In this document: positions 9,603 to 17,858 of the stretch, in pieces
Position numbering within the stretch: the stretch's first letter is position 1
Layout: the number at the start of each line of letters is the position of its first letter
Origin: Spirulina subsalsa PCC 9445
GTDB taxonomy: Bacteria; Cyanobacteriota; Cyanobacteriia; Cyanobacteriales; Spirulinaceae
NCBI RefSeq assembly: GCF_000314005.1
Contig: NZ_JH980292.1
Coordinates: forward strand, 3,508,121 to 3,572,120
Length of the DNA stretch: 64,000 nt
Direction of reading: 5' to 3'
Program-made: the position numbers and the translations under genes
Notes under the pieces: model-generated
What the model saw: only the letters and a program-made list of their open reading frames with translations
The model's database searches: none
What the model was told of the DNA's origin: nothing

Positions 9603-9826
9603 TTAGGGCTTGCTGAATAACTCTACTCGTGGGGCTAGGGAACAGGGAACGGGGAACAGGGAACAGGGGGAGCAGGGGAATAGTGGATAGTGAGTAGCCA
9701 AAACTCTTTTATTTTAGGCAACGGGGAACGGGGAACAGGGAACAGGGAACAGGGGGGGAGAGTTCCCAGATTCCCGATTCCTGACTCCTGATTACCCAAC
9801 TCTCGGACTTATTCCCCCAGCCCCAC
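9603..9826. repeat. MITE-like element, second copy beside the toxin-antitoxin pair
   Basis: The left end reads TTAGGGCTTGCTGAATAAC followed by CTCGTGGGGCTAGGG, the inverse of the right end of the copy at 34492-34618. The right end (about 9780-9826, read backwards) reads AATAAGTCCGAGAGTTGGG plus an AGGAGTC-type run, the inverse of the left end of that copy. The interior is expanded with GGGAACAGGGAACGGGG runs (9641-9760). The right terminal repeat is diverged and abuts the ndhB stop codon. There is no ORF inside, so this looks like a non-autonomous element. Confidence 0.65.
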
Positions 9827-11392
9827 TTATTCGGGCAAGGATTGACCCTTGATGATGGATTCAGACAGCATCACGGGGGTTGTGGCAGCCTGAAAAACGG
9901 AACTGTTGCTAATGGAACTATTCGCCAAGTTAAACAGGGGATTGGAGAGAATCCCGGCTAAAGTGGTGGCAACCAAGGAGAGGACTAACCCCACTTGTAA
10001 GGGACGCATTCCGGGCAAGTTCCAACGGATGGGGGGGTAGTTTTTCACGGTGTCGGACATTTCGTGGGGTTCTTTGACGACCATCATTTTGACCACACGA
10101 ATGTAGTAGTAAATCGACACAACGCTAGTAACTAGACCTAAGAGGACTAAGCCATATAATCCCGCTTGCCAACCGACCCAGAAGAGGTAAATTTTCCCGA
10201 AGAAACCCGCTAGAGGGGGAATACCGCCCAAGGAGAGGAGACAGATACTCAGGGCAAGGGTTAGGAGGGGATCTTTTTGGTAGAGGCCGGAATATTCGGC
10301 GATTTGGTCGGTTCCGGTGCGGAGACTGAAGAGAATAACACAGGTGAAGGCTCCAAGGTTCATGAATAGGTAGATGAACAGATAGAAGACCATGCTGGCA
10401 TAACCTGCGTCACTGCCAGCCACTAGACCAATCATGACGAAACCCGCTTGAGCAATGGAGGAGTAGGCTAACATCCGCTTCATGCTGGTTTGGGCGAGGG
10501 CGACGACGTTCCCCAGAATCATACTGAGGACGGCTAGGGCGGTAAAGATGAATTGCCATTCGGGGGTGACTTGTCCGAAGACGGTGACGAGGAGACGAAT
10601 GGCGAGGGCAAATCCGGCCGCTTTGGAACCGACGGAGAGGAAGGCGACAACGGGGGTAGGTGAACCTTCGTAAACGTCGGGGGTCCATTGGTGGAAGGGA
10701 ACGGCGGAGATTTTGAAGGCGATTCCGGCGATCGCAAATACTAAGGCAATGGCGACCCCTAATGACTGCCCACTGCTTAAATCGGTGAGTTGGGAGGCGA
10801 TCGCATCTAAACGCACTTCTCCCCCCGATAAACCGTAGAGTAGGGACACCCCGTAGAGGAAAATGGCGGAACTGGCGGCCCCAATGAGCAGGTATTTTAA
10901 GGCCGCTTCATTGGATCGAGGATCTCGCTTGGTGTATCCCGTTAATAGGTAAGAGGAGATACTCAAGGTTTCGAGGGAGAGGAAGATCATCACCAGATCA
11001 TTCGCTCCACAGAGGAACATGGCCCCCAGCGTCGCGGTGAGCAGAATGCTAACAAATTCCGCTAAAGCTGTTCCGGACTGTTGGATATAACGAATGGACA
11101 TCAAAATGGTGAACGCGGTGGAGAGGACGATGGTTCCTCGAAAAACAATGCTGAGATTGTCGCTATTAAAACCGCCTAAAAAGCCGATGGTTTGACTATT
11201 ATCCCACTGAAAATATAAGGCGACCACTGAGCCTAAAAGACCTGCGATCGCAACATAGGATAAGGAACGAGAGGCATTCCGGCCTAGAATAATATCCCCC
11301 ACCAACACGACCATCAGGGTGATGATAACCAACCCCTCCGGCAAAATCACCCCCGCATTCAGTTGCGAGGCCACTGTACTTGAAAAGTCCAT
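9827..11392 (-). CDS. ndhB: NAD(P)H-quinone oxidoreductase subunit 2 (NdhB)
   Basis: A 521-residue, almost wholly hydrophobic protein with about 14 membrane helices and the proton-pumping-subunit core, e.g. [38 protein letters not shown] and [19 protein letters not shown]. It is the NdhB subunit of the cyanobacterial NDH-1 complex, which passes electrons from ferredoxin to plastoquinone in thylakoids for respiration, cyclic electron flow and CO2 uptake. Length is normal. It is a single gene on the minus strand, with a 520-bp gap upstream. The last codons sit against the diverged end of a MITE-like repeat. Confidence 0.96.
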   Translation of the reverse strand: MDFSSTVASQLNAGVILPEGLVIITLMVVLVGDIILGRNASRSLSYVAIAGLLGSVVALYFQWDNSQTIGFLGGFNSDNLSIVFRGTIVLSTAFTILMSIRYIQQSGTALAEFVSILLTATLGAMFLCGANDLVMIFLSLETLSISSYLLTGYTKRDPRSNEAALKYLLIGAASSAIFLYGVSLLYGLSGGEVRLDAIASQLTDLSSGQSLGVAIALVFAIAGIAFKISAVPFHQWTPDVYEGSPTPVVAFLSVGSKAAGFALAIRLLVTVFGQVTPEWQFIFTALAVLSMILGNVVALAQTSMKRMLAYSSIAQAGFVMIGLVAGSDAGYASMVFYLFIYLFMNLGAFTCVILFSLRTGTDQIAEYSGLYQKDPLLTLALSICLLSLGGIPPLAGFFGKIYLFWVGWQAGLYGLVLLGLVTSVVSIYYYIRVVKMMVVKEPHEMSDTVKNYPPIRWNLPGMRPLQVGLVLSLVATTLAGILSNPLFNLANSSISNSSVFQAATTPVMLSESIIKGQSLPE

Positions 11393-11912
11393 AGCGTATT
11401 TAGATTAATAGCACTCCGTTGAACGACCACGCCAATAAGCAGACGTAGTTTGCTTTTTTCTTAGATGAGCTTTTTAGGGGAAAAGAGGACAAGGCATCTT
11501 TTCCAAATCAAGGTAGAAGTCTTAGGTTCTAAGACCTAAACAGGAGCTTGTTCCTCTGCCCATTTTGCCTCCGCAGTGGCTCTGGGTCTGGTGATCAAGA
11601 CTTGGAACAGTATATCATTGATGCCTGCCTTCATCACAGCATCTCAGAGTAGAGGTGCAACGCTTTCTAGAACCCAAAACTCGATCTCTGAACTCAGTTT
11701 GACCCAAAAAAACCAAGATTTTGCGGAGAAACTCGGTAGTTCTCCTCCTAGGGGCGCAACGGTTGCGGTTGCGGTAGGAGGCGGAATCGGTAAGATCAAC
11801 AGAAGTCTGAGAAATTCTGATACACTCTGTTAACTTTCCTTCCCATCGGATCCCAATTGGATGTAGCATAAACCCAAGTTGAATATCAAACCCCATTTAA
11901 TAAATAGAAATT
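11393..11912. other. 520-bp intergenic region between divergent ndhB and thioredoxin genes
   Basis: I see no convincing gene. The region must hold the ndhB promoter on one side and the thioredoxin promoter on the other. Visible structures are the inverted repeat TTAGGT/ACCTAA near 11523-11538 and a larger hairpin with arms CCTCCTA (11744-11750) and TAGGAGG (11775-11781). An 85-codon open frame here has a composition unlike the neighbouring genes and is not supported. Confidence 0.5.
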
Positions 11913-12254
11913 ATGCTGTTCCCAACCAGCGAAGTCTCTTTCTCCTCAGAGGTTCTGGATTCCCCGCAGCCCGTCATTGTCCATTTTTGGGCCCCTTGGT
12001 GCAAGATTTGCCAGCGCCTTGAGCCGATGTTATTAAAGTTTCAGCAGGAGTCGCCCCATCGGGTGAGGTTAGCTAGTGTTAATGCTGATGAAAGTTTAAA
12101 ACTGGTGAATACTTACCGGGTGAAGATTTTGCCCACGGTTTTGGTCTTTGAACAAGGACAATTGATCCACCGGGTTGAAGGGTTTCAAGGATTAGATGAT
12201 ACTGCGCGATCGCTTCGTCAAGCTATTGAACAACGTATCGCAACCACAGCCTAG
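11913..12254 (+). CDS. Thioredoxin-family protein with unusual CKIC active site
   Basis: A 113-residue single-domain protein with a full thioredoxin fold: VIVHFWAPWCKICQRLEPML carries the redox pair Cys30/Cys33, and ILPT supplies the cis-Pro74 opposite it. The usual dipeptide between the cysteines (Gly-Pro) is Lys-Ile here, which should change the redox potential and partner choice. It has no signal peptide, so it is cytosolic. Thioredoxins reduce disulfides on target enzymes; the specific target is unknown. It is a single gene followed by a short GGGTGTC/GGGAATC repeat run near 12311-12345. Confidence 0.85.
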   Translation: MLFPTSEVSFSSEVLDSPQPVIVHFWAPWCKICQRLEPMLLKFQQESPHRVRLASVNADESLKLVNTYRVKILPTVLVFEQGQLIHRVEGFQGLDDTARSLRQAIEQRIATTA

Positions 12255-12375
12255 AGTTGAAAGTCCCCGGCCAATCTTGACAAGTTAAGACCCACTCGTT
12301 AGAAGTCAAGGAGTCGGGTGTCGGGTGTCGGGAATCGGGAATAGACATCTCCCCCTGTTCCCCGTTCCCCGTTCC

Positions 12376-14061
12376 CTAAACAGACAACTGCTCAGTTTTA
12401 ACTTCTAGAGCATAGTCAGGAATACAGTTTTTCTGCATATAGTGGTGATACTCTGCGATCGCCTGATCACAGCGCTCCTCACTCCAACCGCAGTATTCCC
12501 GCAGGGTTTCCACCAACACCGGAAGCACCCCTAAACCGTAATTCTCCTGCATGGCAATAGTCGTCCGACGACGGGTAATGTCGAGCAAGGTTTCTGCCAT
12601 CTCTGCCTGTACCGAGTAGACAATCTGGGCTTTAATATCCGGCAGATGGGGCGTGATTTGTTCAGCCAGTGCCGGATGTTCGTCCACCAGTGCCAACACT
12701 TCCCCCCCTTTGGCTCCATAGAGTAAAAACAGGTGATGGATACTGGCCACAGACACCCGATAGCGATAATCTTTAACCGCTTGTTGAATACGCGAATCTG
12801 TCGGTAAAATACACCCCGGCAGCGGAGCCTTCAGGGTGGGACAAGGAGGCACCGAACGCCCCAGTTTTTGATACACCAGATCCACCATTTCCTCTCCTAC
12901 ATGACGATAGGTGGTTAATTTCCCCCCAATGAGCGAGATTAAATTCTTCACCCCCTCGGAACTGTGGTCATGGAGAATATGTTTGCGGGTAAATTCCCCC
13001 GGTTTTTTCCCTTCCGCATAGGGGAGAGGACGCACCCCAGAGTAAGTAAACGTTACGTCAGAGCGGGTTAAATTGGCCGTGGGGATGATTAAATTGGTTT
13101 CTTGGAGTAAATAATCAATTTCGTTGTTATCGGCCTTTACGGTGTCGAGAGTGCCATCATAGAGCAGGTCTGTTGTGCCAATGAGAATCCGTCCTAAAAA
13201 GGGAACAATGAAAAAGGGACGGCCATCCGTTTTGGCTTCCACATATAAAGCCGTTTCGGGAGCCCCCGTAAAACGATTAACAATAATGTGACTGCCTTTC
13301 GTGCCGCCGATTTTGCGCTTTTTGCCAATGGGAGAAGGGGTATCTCCTGCTTTCCCCCGTTCGCAAACGCGATCCACCCAAGGCCCCGAGGTATTGACGA
13401 CTATAGCTTGGGGGGTGGCAAGCACTGGGAATTCTGCTCCCGTCAAGACATCGCGACATTCTAATTGCTGAATGCGATCGCCTTCTCGCACCAAGGCCGT
13501 CACTTCTACATAATTTAACACCGTCGCCCCGGCCTGTTGTGCGTCTAGGATATTCTCCAAACAGAGACGTTCGGCATATTCCGCTTGAGCATCATAATAT
13601 TGCGCTCCACCCTTCACCTTTTCTGTATCCAACGAGCGGAATAACTGCTTAAACTCTCCTCGGGGTAACATTCGATGACAAGGTACAGATTTGTCATAGC
13701 TGAAAACATCATAGAGCAACATTCCCGCCCAGATTTTCCAATAAGGGCGCGATCGCTCCTCATACACCGGAACCGTCAACATTAACGGTTTCACCAAATG
13801 GGGAGCCGTTTTTAACAGCACCTCCCGTTCCCGCAAAGACTCCCGCACTAAGGGAAACTCAAAATACTCTAGATAGCGTAACCCCCCATGAACTAAACGG
13901 GTAGACCAGCTTGAGGTTCCCCCCGCAAAGTCTCCCTTCTCAATTAAAATCGTCTTCAAGCCTCGTAAAGCGGCATCCCGAGCCACTCCGGCCCCGTTAA
14001 CACCTCCGCCAATAATAATGAGATCATAGGTTTCGTTTGAGATAGTTTGGAAATGACGCAT
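12376..14061 (-). CDS. glpD: FAD-dependent glycerol-3-phosphate dehydrogenase
   Basis: A 561-residue protein starting MRHFQTISNETYDLIIIGGG, the dinucleotide-binding GxGxxG fold that holds FAD. Further family motifs are GTSSWSTRLVHGGLRYLE near the N-terminus and SLIGGKLTTYRHVGEEMVD in the middle. It oxidises sn-glycerol 3-phosphate to dihydroxyacetone phosphate and feeds electrons into the quinone pool at the membrane. I choose the ATG at 14061; a TTG ten codons upstream is possible but adds residues with no counterpart I recognise. No glycerol kinase or transporter gene is adjacent. Confidence 0.94.
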   Translation of the reverse strand: MRHFQTISNETYDLIIIGGGVNGAGVARDAALRGLKTILIEKGDFAGGTSSWSTRLVHGGLRYLEYFEFPLVRESLREREVLLKTAPHLVKPLMLTVPVYEERSRPYWKIWAGMLLYDVFSYDKSVPCHRMLPRGEFKQLFRSLDTEKVKGGAQYYDAQAEYAERLCLENILDAQQAGATVLNYVEVTALVREGDRIQQLECRDVLTGAEFPVLATPQAIVVNTSGPWVDRVCERGKAGDTPSPIGKKRKIGGTKGSHIIVNRFTGAPETALYVEAKTDGRPFFIVPFLGRILIGTTDLLYDGTLDTVKADNNEIDYLLQETNLIIPTANLTRSDVTFTYSGVRPLPYAEGKKPGEFTRKHILHDHSSEGVKNLISLIGGKLTTYRHVGEEMVDLVYQKLGRSVPPCPTLKAPLPGCILPTDSRIQQAVKDYRYRVSVASIHHLFLLYGAKGGEVLALVDEHPALAEQITPHLPDIKAQIVYSVQAEMAETLLDITRRRTTIAMQENYGLGVLPVLVETLREYCGWSEERCDQAIAEYHHYMQKNCIPDYALEVKTEQLSV

Positions 14062-14157
14062 GATCAATGATGATGACTGCAAGAAACCCAATCCCCTGAA
14101 TCGGGCTGGTTTCTCCCCCCATGCTATAGCGCTTCGTTAAGGTTGTTCAGGCAGAAC

Positions 14158-14186
14158 TCCCCCAATCCCCTCTTTTTTCCCGTTTT
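14158..14186. repeat. 29-bp direct repeat, left copy flanking the ATPase-TOPRIM cassette
   Basis: Identical over 29 bp to 16209-16237; begins TCCCCCAATCCCC and ends TTTCCCGTTTT. It lies 14 bp before the ATPase start codon, and the other copy lies about 40 bp after the TOPRIM gene stop. The copies enclose about 2.05 kb holding exactly the two genes. I see no other copy in the window. It could be a target duplication or a recombination scar from acquisition of the cassette. Confidence 0.75.
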
Positions 14187-14200
14187 TTTGCGTCTTAATC

Positions 14201-15256
14201 ATGAAAGTTCAATCCATTCAACTCAAATATTTTAAAAAATTTCGAGACAAATTCCTCGACTTTACCGATCCAGAGACGGGATTAGCACAAGATATGATCC
14301 TGCTTGTGGGTCCCAATAGTGCAGGAAAAACCAGTATTTTACAAGCAATTGCTGCTACCCTAGGATGCGCAACGGGGCGACTCCAAAAACGCTCTGATTT
14401 GCAATGGGCCGGGTATAACAGCGAACTGCTAGGAAATAACTGGGGTAGATTTGATCCAGAAGTCAATTTAAAAATTCAGTTTTCAACCCCAGAACTCAAA
14501 GCCATTCACGAGTTCTATCAAAAATTGCAGGAGATAGGGCATGACTTACCCATACCCCCGGCTCAAGAGCATATTGTCTCCTTAAAATGGAGTGGAGAGC
14601 GGGTTATCGCTAACTCTGACCGCGAGTTTTTTCAGTTTAAAGGCAGAGAATATGCCAAGCAGTTACTCCGCTCAGAAGGGTTTCAAGTATTTGAGCGAGT
14701 GGGAACAATACTGTGGTATACAGAACAAAGAACTTCAACCAGTTTAACAACGGAAGATGACAACCGTAGTATTGAAATCACAGATGATATTTTGCGAGAT
14801 CGTCTAGCAAAATGGCGGCAATTTCATCAAGATTTACAAAATGGACGATTTAAAGAATTAAGACCGGGGCAAAAAGACCTATATGCTGAAATTGAGAAGG
14901 CATACAAAGCCGTTTTCCCAGAGCGTAGTTTTGATGGGCCTGTGCCACGGGAGGGAATAGACAATATTTTCTGCGAACCTTGGTTTTTTCTCTACGATGG
15001 AAAGAATCAGTATGAAATTTCTGAGATGTCGGGAGGTGAGCGTGCTGTATTCCCTATGCTCATGGATTTTGCCAGTTGGAATATTCATAACTCAGTGATC
15101 ATCATTGATGAATTAGAGTTACATTTACACCCCCCCATGCAGCAAGCCTTACTAAGAGCTTTACCTAAGCTAGGAAAGAACAATCAGTTTATCATTACCA
15201 CCCATTCCGATTATGTTGAGGAGCTAGTTTCCCAAGCCGCTATTATTCGGTTATAA
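14201..15256 (+). CDS. ABC/AAA15-type ATPase, AriA-like component of a putative PARIS-like defence pair
   Basis: A 351-residue SMC/OLD-like ATPase. It has an N-terminal strand MKVQSIQLKYFKKF, Walker A GPNSAGKTS (37-45), ABC signature SGGERAVFP starting at Ser277, Walker B IIIDELEL with Asp303-Glu304, and His335 of the switch loop in THSDYV. The short middle region lacks a long coiled coil, as in AAA15-type ATPases. The next gene, 11 bp on, encodes a DUF4435/TOPRIM protein; this order and pairing match the PARIS anti-phage system, in which the ATPase (AriA) senses a phage protein and releases the TOPRIM nuclease (AriB). The link is inferred from domains and order; another ATPase-TOPRIM (OLD-like) system is possible. 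Confidence 0.75.
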   Translation: MKVQSIQLKYFKKFRDKFLDFTDPETGLAQDMILLVGPNSAGKTSILQAIAATLGCATGRLQKRSDLQWAGYNSELLGNNWGRFDPEVNLKIQFSTPELKAIHEFYQKLQEIGHDLPIPPAQEHIVSLKWSGERVIANSDREFFQFKGREYAKQLLRSEGFQVFERVGTILWYTEQRTSTSLTTEDDNRSIEITDDILRDRLAKWRQFHQDLQNGRFKELRPGQKDLYAEIEKAYKAVFPERSFDGPVPREGIDNIFCEPWFFLYDGKNQYEISEMSGGERAVFPMLMDFASWNIHNSVIIIDELELHLHPPMQQALLRALPKLGKNNQFIITTHSDYVEELVSQAAIIRL

Positions 15257-15267
15257 GAGGTGTAATT

Positions 15268-16167
15268 GTGACGGTTATTAGTGGGCGAAAGATTATTTTT
15301 TGTGAGGGTAAACAAGCGAGTTTAGACTTTGCTTTATTGAATCGAGTTGTTGAAGATATAGCCGGAGATAAACCGACGATTGTTCCAGCAGGTGGTAAGT
15401 TTACTGTCTCAACATTTGCTCAAGGGTACTTTTTCCCAGACGAACCCAAGAGTCGGCGATATATTATTTTCCGTGATCGTGATTTTGATGCCTGTCCTAC
15501 CGAGGATAGACAACTGATTAAAATGGCAAATTCTAGAGGTAAAATATTCGCATTATTGACCTATCCTGCCTGTGTTGAGAACTATTTAATAGATGCCAAG
15601 TTAATTGACCAATATTGGACTCTAAAATATGTAGAGAAGCAGGAAAATCCAAGTTCTAAATGGGGGCATGGAGAGTCGCCCGGGGTTCAGGTGATAGAGG
15701 ATTGGATTGAATTCAGTGCAAGGGAGTTGCAAGGGTATCAATCCGTCAGATGGGCGCTAGGTGATCTATTGCAAATGAGTCAAGCCCGAAGAGAACTTAA
15801 AACAACTTGGACAGGGGGTAGTGGCACACTTCCTAAATCTCTAACTGTAAATCATTGTGCTGTTCAAGCTAGCAACTTAGTGAGGGAATTTGGGCAAGCG
15901 GTTGAATTTATTAACTCAAAAACCTTTGGTAAGTGCCTTGGTAAATATCTTGCTCTATTCTCTCAAGCAGAATTTTGGCAGAATCAGGATTATTTGATTT
16001 GGTTTCACGGTAAGGATATCCAAAAAATGATGCAGAGGCAACAGCCTAATTATCCTCCCTTGAAAAACCAAAAAGGAGGTGGTTTTTTTGAGTGGGCAAT
16101 TACTCAACTGGATATCACAGTCTATCCTGATCTGATGGAACTACGAGAAAAGATTGAGCAACTTTGA
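15268..16167 (+). CDS. DUF4435/TOPRIM protein, AriB-like putative effector nuclease
   Basis: A 299-residue protein. The TOPRIM core is visible: Glu13 in IIFCEGKQ, VPAGGKFTVSTF at 39-50, and the acidic pair Asp70/Asp72 in YIIFRDRDFDA. It is followed by LLTYPACVENYLID, where DUF4435 proteins have a conserved E-N-Y segment. TOPRIM domains bind metal through the Glu and DxD acids and cut or join nucleic acid. The C-terminal half (150-299) shows no motif I recognise. GTG start at 15268, with AGAGGTG upstream. The tight spacing after the ATPase gene indicates one operon. In PARIS the partner nuclease causes abortive infection by cutting tRNA; that activity here is inference. Confidence 0.72.
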   Translation: MTVISGRKIIFCEGKQASLDFALLNRVVEDIAGDKPTIVPAGGKFTVSTFAQGYFFPDEPKSRRYIIFRDRDFDACPTEDRQLIKMANSRGKIFALLTYPACVENYLIDAKLIDQYWTLKYVEKQENPSSKWGHGESPGVQVIEDWIEFSARELQGYQSVRWALGDLLQMSQARRELKTTWTGGSGTLPKSLTVNHCAVQASNLVREFGQAVEFINSKTFGKCLGKYLALFSQAEFWQNQDYLIWFHGKDIQKMMQRQQPNYPPLKNQKGGGFFEWAITQLDITVYPDLMELREKIEQL

Positions 16168-16208
16168 AGCTTAGGATGAGAGACAAGCAGTAGATAGTGC
16201 GTCGCACT

Positions 16209-16237
16209 TCCCCCAATCCCCTCTTTTTTCCCGTTTT
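16209..16237. repeat. 29-bp direct repeat, right copy flanking the ATPase-TOPRIM cassette
   Basis: Exact copy of 14158-14186 in the same orientation, 41 bp after the TOPRIM gene stop. The following 140 bp up to the next gene are AT-rich and contain no further structure that I can support. Confidence 0.75.
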
Positions 16238-16378
16238 CCTCAAATCACTACACAGGTATATAAAAAATTAGCGGAATAATTAAACTCATTCAATCTATTG
16301 CTCAATAATTTCAGGAATCAGAGATTGTTCTTCTGTGGTTAACAGCAACTCATGATTATCTAGGAAAAATCTATCCAG

Positions 16379-17698
16379 ATGACTGCACATTTCACTAAAA
16401 AACGTCTGATTTTTGGGTTAATCAGCATGAGTGCCATAGTTGGAGTCCTCTTGCTCCTTTGGCACTTCATCCCCAAAGCTCTCACCCAAAACACTCTAAC
16501 TGAAGCCAAAGAACATCTAGAAGAATGGGTGACAGAAAGCCCCATGCGCCGTCCCAATTCATCCGCCTTAAGGTTACAAGATTTAGGGGCTGAATTAGGA
16601 ATTAATTTAGACATCCCCTTCCCTGAGACGTATCCCATTCCTCCAGAAAAACGTAACCAGTTTACCGAGATTAATGGAGATTTAGCGCGCTACATCGAAG
16701 CCCTAGAACAATCAGCAGATGATCAGATTCCTCCGATTCCTGAAAGCCTGCAAAACTATCTTACTGTTCACCGGGATACTTTAGCAGAAATTCGCGCTCA
16801 TGTTTTAAGCGGTGAACCGATGGATTGGGGAATGCACTATGATTTAAACTTGGACATTGATTTTGAGCCAAATTATCGAGGTTTCACCGGGCTATTAAAT
16901 CTGACTCATCTGCTAACATTAGACGCAATGGAGCGCAATTTAGCCGGGGATGCTAGCACTGCCTTAGCTAACCTAGAAACTATCGCACAACTTAACCAGC
17001 AAATTCAACAAAAAGAGCTTAATTTGTGGTTAAATTTGATTATTTCCAGAAACATAGAGCGCCGTTTAGTCCAGAATGTGCGTAAGTTAAATAATCTGCC
17101 CCAAGATTGGCAAATTTCCCGAAGTGATACTGTTTTTTATCGCCGGATTGCTAATAATTTTCAGAATGAGAGCGCGTTAACCAGTTGGAATTTCCTAGTA
17201 AACATGGATTCAGATTGGTTGGAAGATTATGGAGAGTCAGCTTCTTTATTGACGCGCCTTAAGTTTTTGTTTATCGGGCCTTATGTTCGTTTAGTTGTTG
17301 CAGACAATTGGCGCATTGGTCAGAACTTACCTGACGCATTATCTCAAGCGGATTTCTGTACAACTGACCTAGAACAGTTCAAGCAAGAAAACCCGGAAAT
17401 TAAACCGTCTGGGTGGAATTATTTAGCCTCAGAGATGCTACAGTGGGATTCGGAATGGTTGATCTGGGCTGGGTTGGTTCTACAGTGGGAGTTAACGGAT
17501 AAAGTCCAAAAAATTAAGCACTTAGCCCAACAAGAGGGACAATTTCCGGCTAGTATTACAGGCCTTAATCACTCCATTTGTCCTGATAGCCGTTGGGTCT
17601 ATACGGTTAATCCTGATGGTACAGCTTCGATCCTTTTGGAAGGAGTTCCCCCCGCTTTTTCCGATCCGGATGTGTTCCGTTATCAAATCAGGCAATAG
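16379..17698 (+). CDS. Hypothetical membrane-anchored protein
   Basis: A 439-residue protein I do not recognise. An N-terminal hydrophobic segment (about residues 10-32, LIFGLISMSAIVGVLLLLWHF) after a basic start suggests a signal anchor, with the rest outside the cytoplasm. The body is mainly helical, with Trp/Leu-rich stretches such as LNLWLNLIISRNIERRLV. The C-terminus has EGQFPASITGLNHSICPD and RWVYTVNPDGTASILLEG, reminiscent of small extracytoplasmic beta domains with a conserved Pro-Asp-Gly turn. It lies 210 bp after the putative defence cassette, outside the 29-bp repeats, so a link to it is unsupported. ATG start at 16379. Confidence 0.7.
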   Translation: MTAHFTKKRLIFGLISMSAIVGVLLLLWHFIPKALTQNTLTEAKEHLEEWVTESPMRRPNSSALRLQDLGAELGINLDIPFPETYPIPPEKRNQFTEINGDLARYIEALEQSADDQIPPIPESLQNYLTVHRDTLAEIRAHVLSGEPMDWGMHYDLNLDIDFEPNYRGFTGLLNLTHLLTLDAMERNLAGDASTALANLETIAQLNQQIQQKELNLWLNLIISRNIERRLVQNVRKLNNLPQDWQISRSDTVFYRRIANNFQNESALTSWNFLVNMDSDWLEDYGESASLLTRLKFLFIGPYVRLVVADNWRIGQNLPDALSQADFCTTDLEQFKQENPEIKPSGWNYLASEMLQWDSEWLIWAGLVLQWELTDKVQKIKHLAQQEGQFPASITGLNHSICPDSRWVYTVNPDGTASILLEGVPPAFSDPDVFRYQIRQ

Positions 17699-17701
17699 GT
17701 A

Positions 17702-17833
17702 ATACCAAATTAATTTAAGTGGTGTGCAGAAGGGAAATTTTCGGGAGTCGGGAGTCGGGAGTCGGGGAATTAATAATTATTTCCTCTTGCCTATGTTTCT
17801 TCGATTTGCCCTCAAGTCTGTTTAATTTGGTCT
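17702..17833. repeat. Dispersed palindromic repeat of the ATACCAA family
   Basis: The left end ATACCAAATTAATTTAAG and right end CTCAAGTCTGTTTAATTTGG are inverted relative to each other and enclose GTGTGCAG plus a GGGAGTC run (17741-17766). The same ends occur at 25813-25927 and, inverted, at 56865-56964. The element begins 3 bp after the stop of the preceding gene. No ORF is present. Confidence 0.65.
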
Positions 17834-17858
17834 AATAGGCAAGAGTTTTGACTATTCA

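Noticed and set aside
11576-11833. 85-codon open frame between ndhB and the thioredoxin gene
   Set aside because: Low-quality composition, runs through a GC-rich hairpin, and no family resemblance.
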